From: Monosporascus cannonballus | Lineage: Eukaryota > Ascomycota > Sordariomycetes > Xylariales | Assembly: GCA_004154925.1 (NCBI GenBank) | Contig: QJNS01000048.1 | Coordinates: 62,001 to 126,000 of the forward strand | Direction of reading: 5' to 3' | Length of the DNA stretch: 64,000 nucleotides | Shown: positions 61,000 through 64,000 of the stretch, piece after piece | Layout: the number at the start of each line of letters is the position of its first letter | Position numbering within the stretch: position 1 is the stretch's first letter | Notes under the pieces: model-generated | The model's input: only the letters and a program-made list of their open reading frames with translations | The model's database searches: none | What the model was told of the DNA's origin: nothing | Translations under genes and position numbers: made by a program

Positions 61000-63900
61000 T
61001 TATTTACCTTTTTTTTTCCTTTTTATGTCTTTATTTACATTTTTTTTACGTACGCGTTCCGTTCGGTTTCCTGTTTTTTTTTTATTTTTATTTCGCCTTT
61101 TCCATTTATTTTGCGTATTATCTTTATTTGCTATATCTTTTTTCCGTAAAAAATTCCAAAAACATAATACTTTAATATTAAGAAAAACTGGAATTTTTTT
61201 AACGTTATCTTTTTGACGCCGATAATAAAATAAATACTAATTGTATTATAGGCAGTAATAAGCCGTATTATATTTACGTAATATAATGTTATTTCGATTA
61301 TCGTATAATTTATATTTAAATTCCGGATATTTTAAATTATGTTATAATTAATTATTATTACAAGATTTTTCGTACAGTAAATAATTATTTTTAATATTAT
61401 TAATATTGTTATTTAATTTTCGTTTAAATTCTAATCGTTCTTAAAAATATTGCCCAAATAATTTTTTAATTTGGTACCGAGAATTTGGACTTAATTAACG
61501 AATTCGAAAAAATTCGTATTGCGGGTATTTAATATAAACGTTTTAACGTAATTATGGTCGATCGTCGATTCGATATTTTTCGCGAAACCAGATTCGCTTT
61601 TAACGCGGTTATTATTAAGGAATATTATTTCCTTAATATAATTAAAATCGATTTCCGATTATCCGTTATAGCAGCAGAAATCTAATTTTAATACCGTTTT
61701 ATAAATTTGCAAATTTAAATTTTTTTTGTAAATATTACCGTTTTTTTTATTATTTTGTAATTAATTTCCGATTAAGCGTAATTTTAAGGTATTTTTATAA
61801 ATAAGGCAATTTTCGAAAGTTGTTATACCGTTACGTTTTTTATTTATAAGTATTTTCCGCCAGTTTTTTAACGTTTTAACAAAATTTTGATACTTATTAA
61901 GAATTATAATTAAAAAACGGCTTTACCCGGTAAAATTATTATTGAACCTAAATATGTTAAAGGTTTTAAATATAACGCCTTATTTTTAATTAGTAATAAA
62001 TTATATTCCGGTTATTTAAATTTTTTCTTTTATAAAAAATAAAATACTTTTAAATTTTTTCCGAGTTTTACGCTTAATAAATTTAATAAATATATTTACT
62101 TTTTATTATCGTATATTTTCCGATTGTTTTCCGATATTTTTATATTAACTTCCTTAATATATTTATTAAAAGTTAATTAATATGAAACTTAATATTTAAA
62201 TGCAAAATTTGATTTTCAAAATAAGAATTTAAATTTTTTTATATTATTTATAAGTTTTTAATTAATATATAATAAAGTAAATATTTATTAAAAATTTAAA
62301 AGGAGTGATATAAGTAAATAATACTTTAATATTAATATTTTAATTTTGTTTAAAATTATTTTTGGTAATTTTTGTAATTATTAAATAATTAATTTCCGAT
62401 CGAATTATTATTAATTTACGGTTTTTAAATCGTTTTCTTTTTTATATATATATTTAATTTTTTTTGTAACGTTATAATATTTTAAACGTATATTTAAAAT
62501 ATTCTAGGGGCTTTTACGCATTATATTTGGCGGGCTAGCGTTTTTATTTAATTAGATATTTGCGTTACCTCCGGTTATTTCGGTGACGGACAATATATTT
62601 TATTACCTATTTTCCTTATTTTTTATTAGGTCCGGTAATATTACGATTTTAATAAAAATATTAAAAATATATTATATATTCGTTAATATTTAGTAAGAAA
62701 AATTATTTTATACGTTTAATAACTTATTTAGTGCTTAATCGTAATCCGAATATAAATAAATATAAATTTTTTATTTTTGAATTTAAAATTTTTAATTAAT
62801 AAATTTACTTATTACCTTAATTAAAATTTTATAAACATATAACGTTAATTATAATACTTTTTTCTGAATTATTTTTTTTAATATTTATATATTATTCGAT
62901 AAATAACCGCCATTTTTTCGAAATATTTTTTAATATTTTATATTTATTATTTAAACCTTTATAAAAAGTATTTTATTATTTTTAAATAATATTTATATAA
63001 AACTTTTAACGGAAAATAGCCGGTAAACGTATTCGTATATTATTATATACGGATTCCGTATTTCGTAATAACTTTATTTAATTATTTTAATATTTATTAA
63101 CGTAATTACGGAAATAATATTTTAGGATTTAATAAGTATATTCTATTTATTTATTAAGTTGTAAATAATAAGTAATTAATATTTATCATTTTATTTTTTG
63201 CTTTTTGCAAAATGCCGCCCAGAATTAATTCGTTCATAATTAATTTTTATAATTAATAATTCCGGTTAATATATCGAATTTATATTTAATTTCGTTATAA
63301 AATAACCGGGCTAATTTGGTTACAGTTAAGGTTTTAACCGTAAGAATAAATAATTTTAATTTTGTAAAAGGGTTGACGATTACCAAAATTACATTATATT
63401 TTAATCTGTTTAAACCTACGTTTTGAAAAAATTCCGTAATAAAAGTAAACGAGATTTTTTAGAAAAGTTATTTAAATAACGATAAAGGCTGTAATTATTT
63501 ATATGGTTTATAGCGTAATTTTATTATACCTTAATAATTTAAATATTAATTAATATATTTTCGGATATTGTTCGCCATATTTTCCTTATAAAATATTTTA
63601 GTTATTAATTTTAATATACGGACATATTTTATATATTTTGCTTATAAATTATTATAATATTAATTAATTAATTACTTCAGTAAAATACCATATAATAAAA
63701 TTACGAATTTGTTGCAATAATATAAAATTTTATTTAGATCTAGGAAATATTTTTTTTATTCCGGTTTAACGTTTAATTATCCGTATTAATTTTATAATAT
63801 TTAAGTTTTTCATTTATAACTTTTAAATCTGATTGTAAAATTATCAGAAAACTTTCGGCTAAAATGCTATTTTATTTTTAAATAATTCTTTTGCCAAAAA

Positions 63901-64000
63901 ACGTAAAACGTATTAATTATAAACAATAACCTTAATATTAATTTCGTTTTTTTTAAATTTTTCGGAATCCAATCGTAATACGGTTATAATTTACGGTTAC
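61000..64000 (-). mobile_element. Gypsy LTR retrotransposon, element 4, truncated by window end
   Basis: Minus-strand integrase motifs at 63160-63720 place pol on the minus strand, with RT and gag expected beyond 64000. The region 61000-63000 should hold the integrase C-terminus and 3' LTR but is too degraded to read. The plus-strand ORF at 61025-61216 is Phe/Leu-rich because its complement is Lys-rich; it is a shadow. Confidence 0.7.
63160..63720 (-). pseudogene. Integrase core, Gypsy element 4
   Basis: The minus strand reads, in order: YNNL, stop, AKYIKYVRILK; ENMANNIRKYIN; KLRYKPYK, stop, LQPLSL; SFTFITEFF; YNVILVIVNPFTKLKLFI; KLARLFYNEIKYKFDI. These fit the zinc-binding region, the KxxRHKPYGxLQPL linker and the catalytic core DFITELP...VIVDRFTK...LFYNEI. 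The catalytic Asp before RFTK is Asn here. Confidence 0.85.

Overview
The window reads as a chromosome segment of a filamentous ascomycete (Pezizomycotina) with a compartmentalised genome. Short GC-balanced islands carry intron-containing genes with ordinary fungal splice signals. Long, extremely AT-rich tracts consist of mobile elements eroded by C-to-T and G-to-A transitions, which is the signature of repeat-induced point mutation (RIP). The best clue is that transposon reading frames can still be followed by eye, but Gln and Trp codons have become stops, and LTR ends that should read TG or CA read TA.

Layout: 1-6238 is a minus-strand Gypsy chromovirus (LTR 5857-6238; reverse transcriptase, integrase and chromodomain visible). 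About 6380-11700 is a plus-strand Gypsy element. Both carry a convergent coiled-coil accessory ORF on the strand opposite pol. About 13640-16360 is gene island 1, with an intact three-exon C-5 sterol desaturase gene (ERG3 type). 17093-23715 is an LTR element with matching TSDs, the same LTR family as the first element, and a 507-bp TRIM-like miniature LTR element nested inside it. 23716-32545 is AT-rich relic sequence without recognisable genes. 32551-38143 is a complete minus-strand Gypsy chromovirus with two 190-bp LTRs and a GTAAT TSD. 38144-46590 is more AT-rich relic sequence. About 46595-51690 is gene island 2, with a six-exon large GTPase gene (minus strand, about 1094 aa). 51689-60226 is an 8.5-kb TIR DNA transposon with an 8-bp TSD, whose interior is RIP-degraded and whose palindromic ends are not. 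60235-60440 is the other side of the insertion site. About 61000-64000 is a fourth minus-strand Gypsy element, cut by the window end.

Only two genes look functional: the sterol desaturase (ergosterol biosynthesis, ER membrane) and the large GTPase. They lie about 31 kb apart and show no functional link. A 79-bp repeat near the left edge of both islands differs mostly by transitions. I found no tRNA, rRNA or CRISPR array. Coordinates of elements without both LTRs are approximate, and all homology statements come from reading motifs, not from searches.
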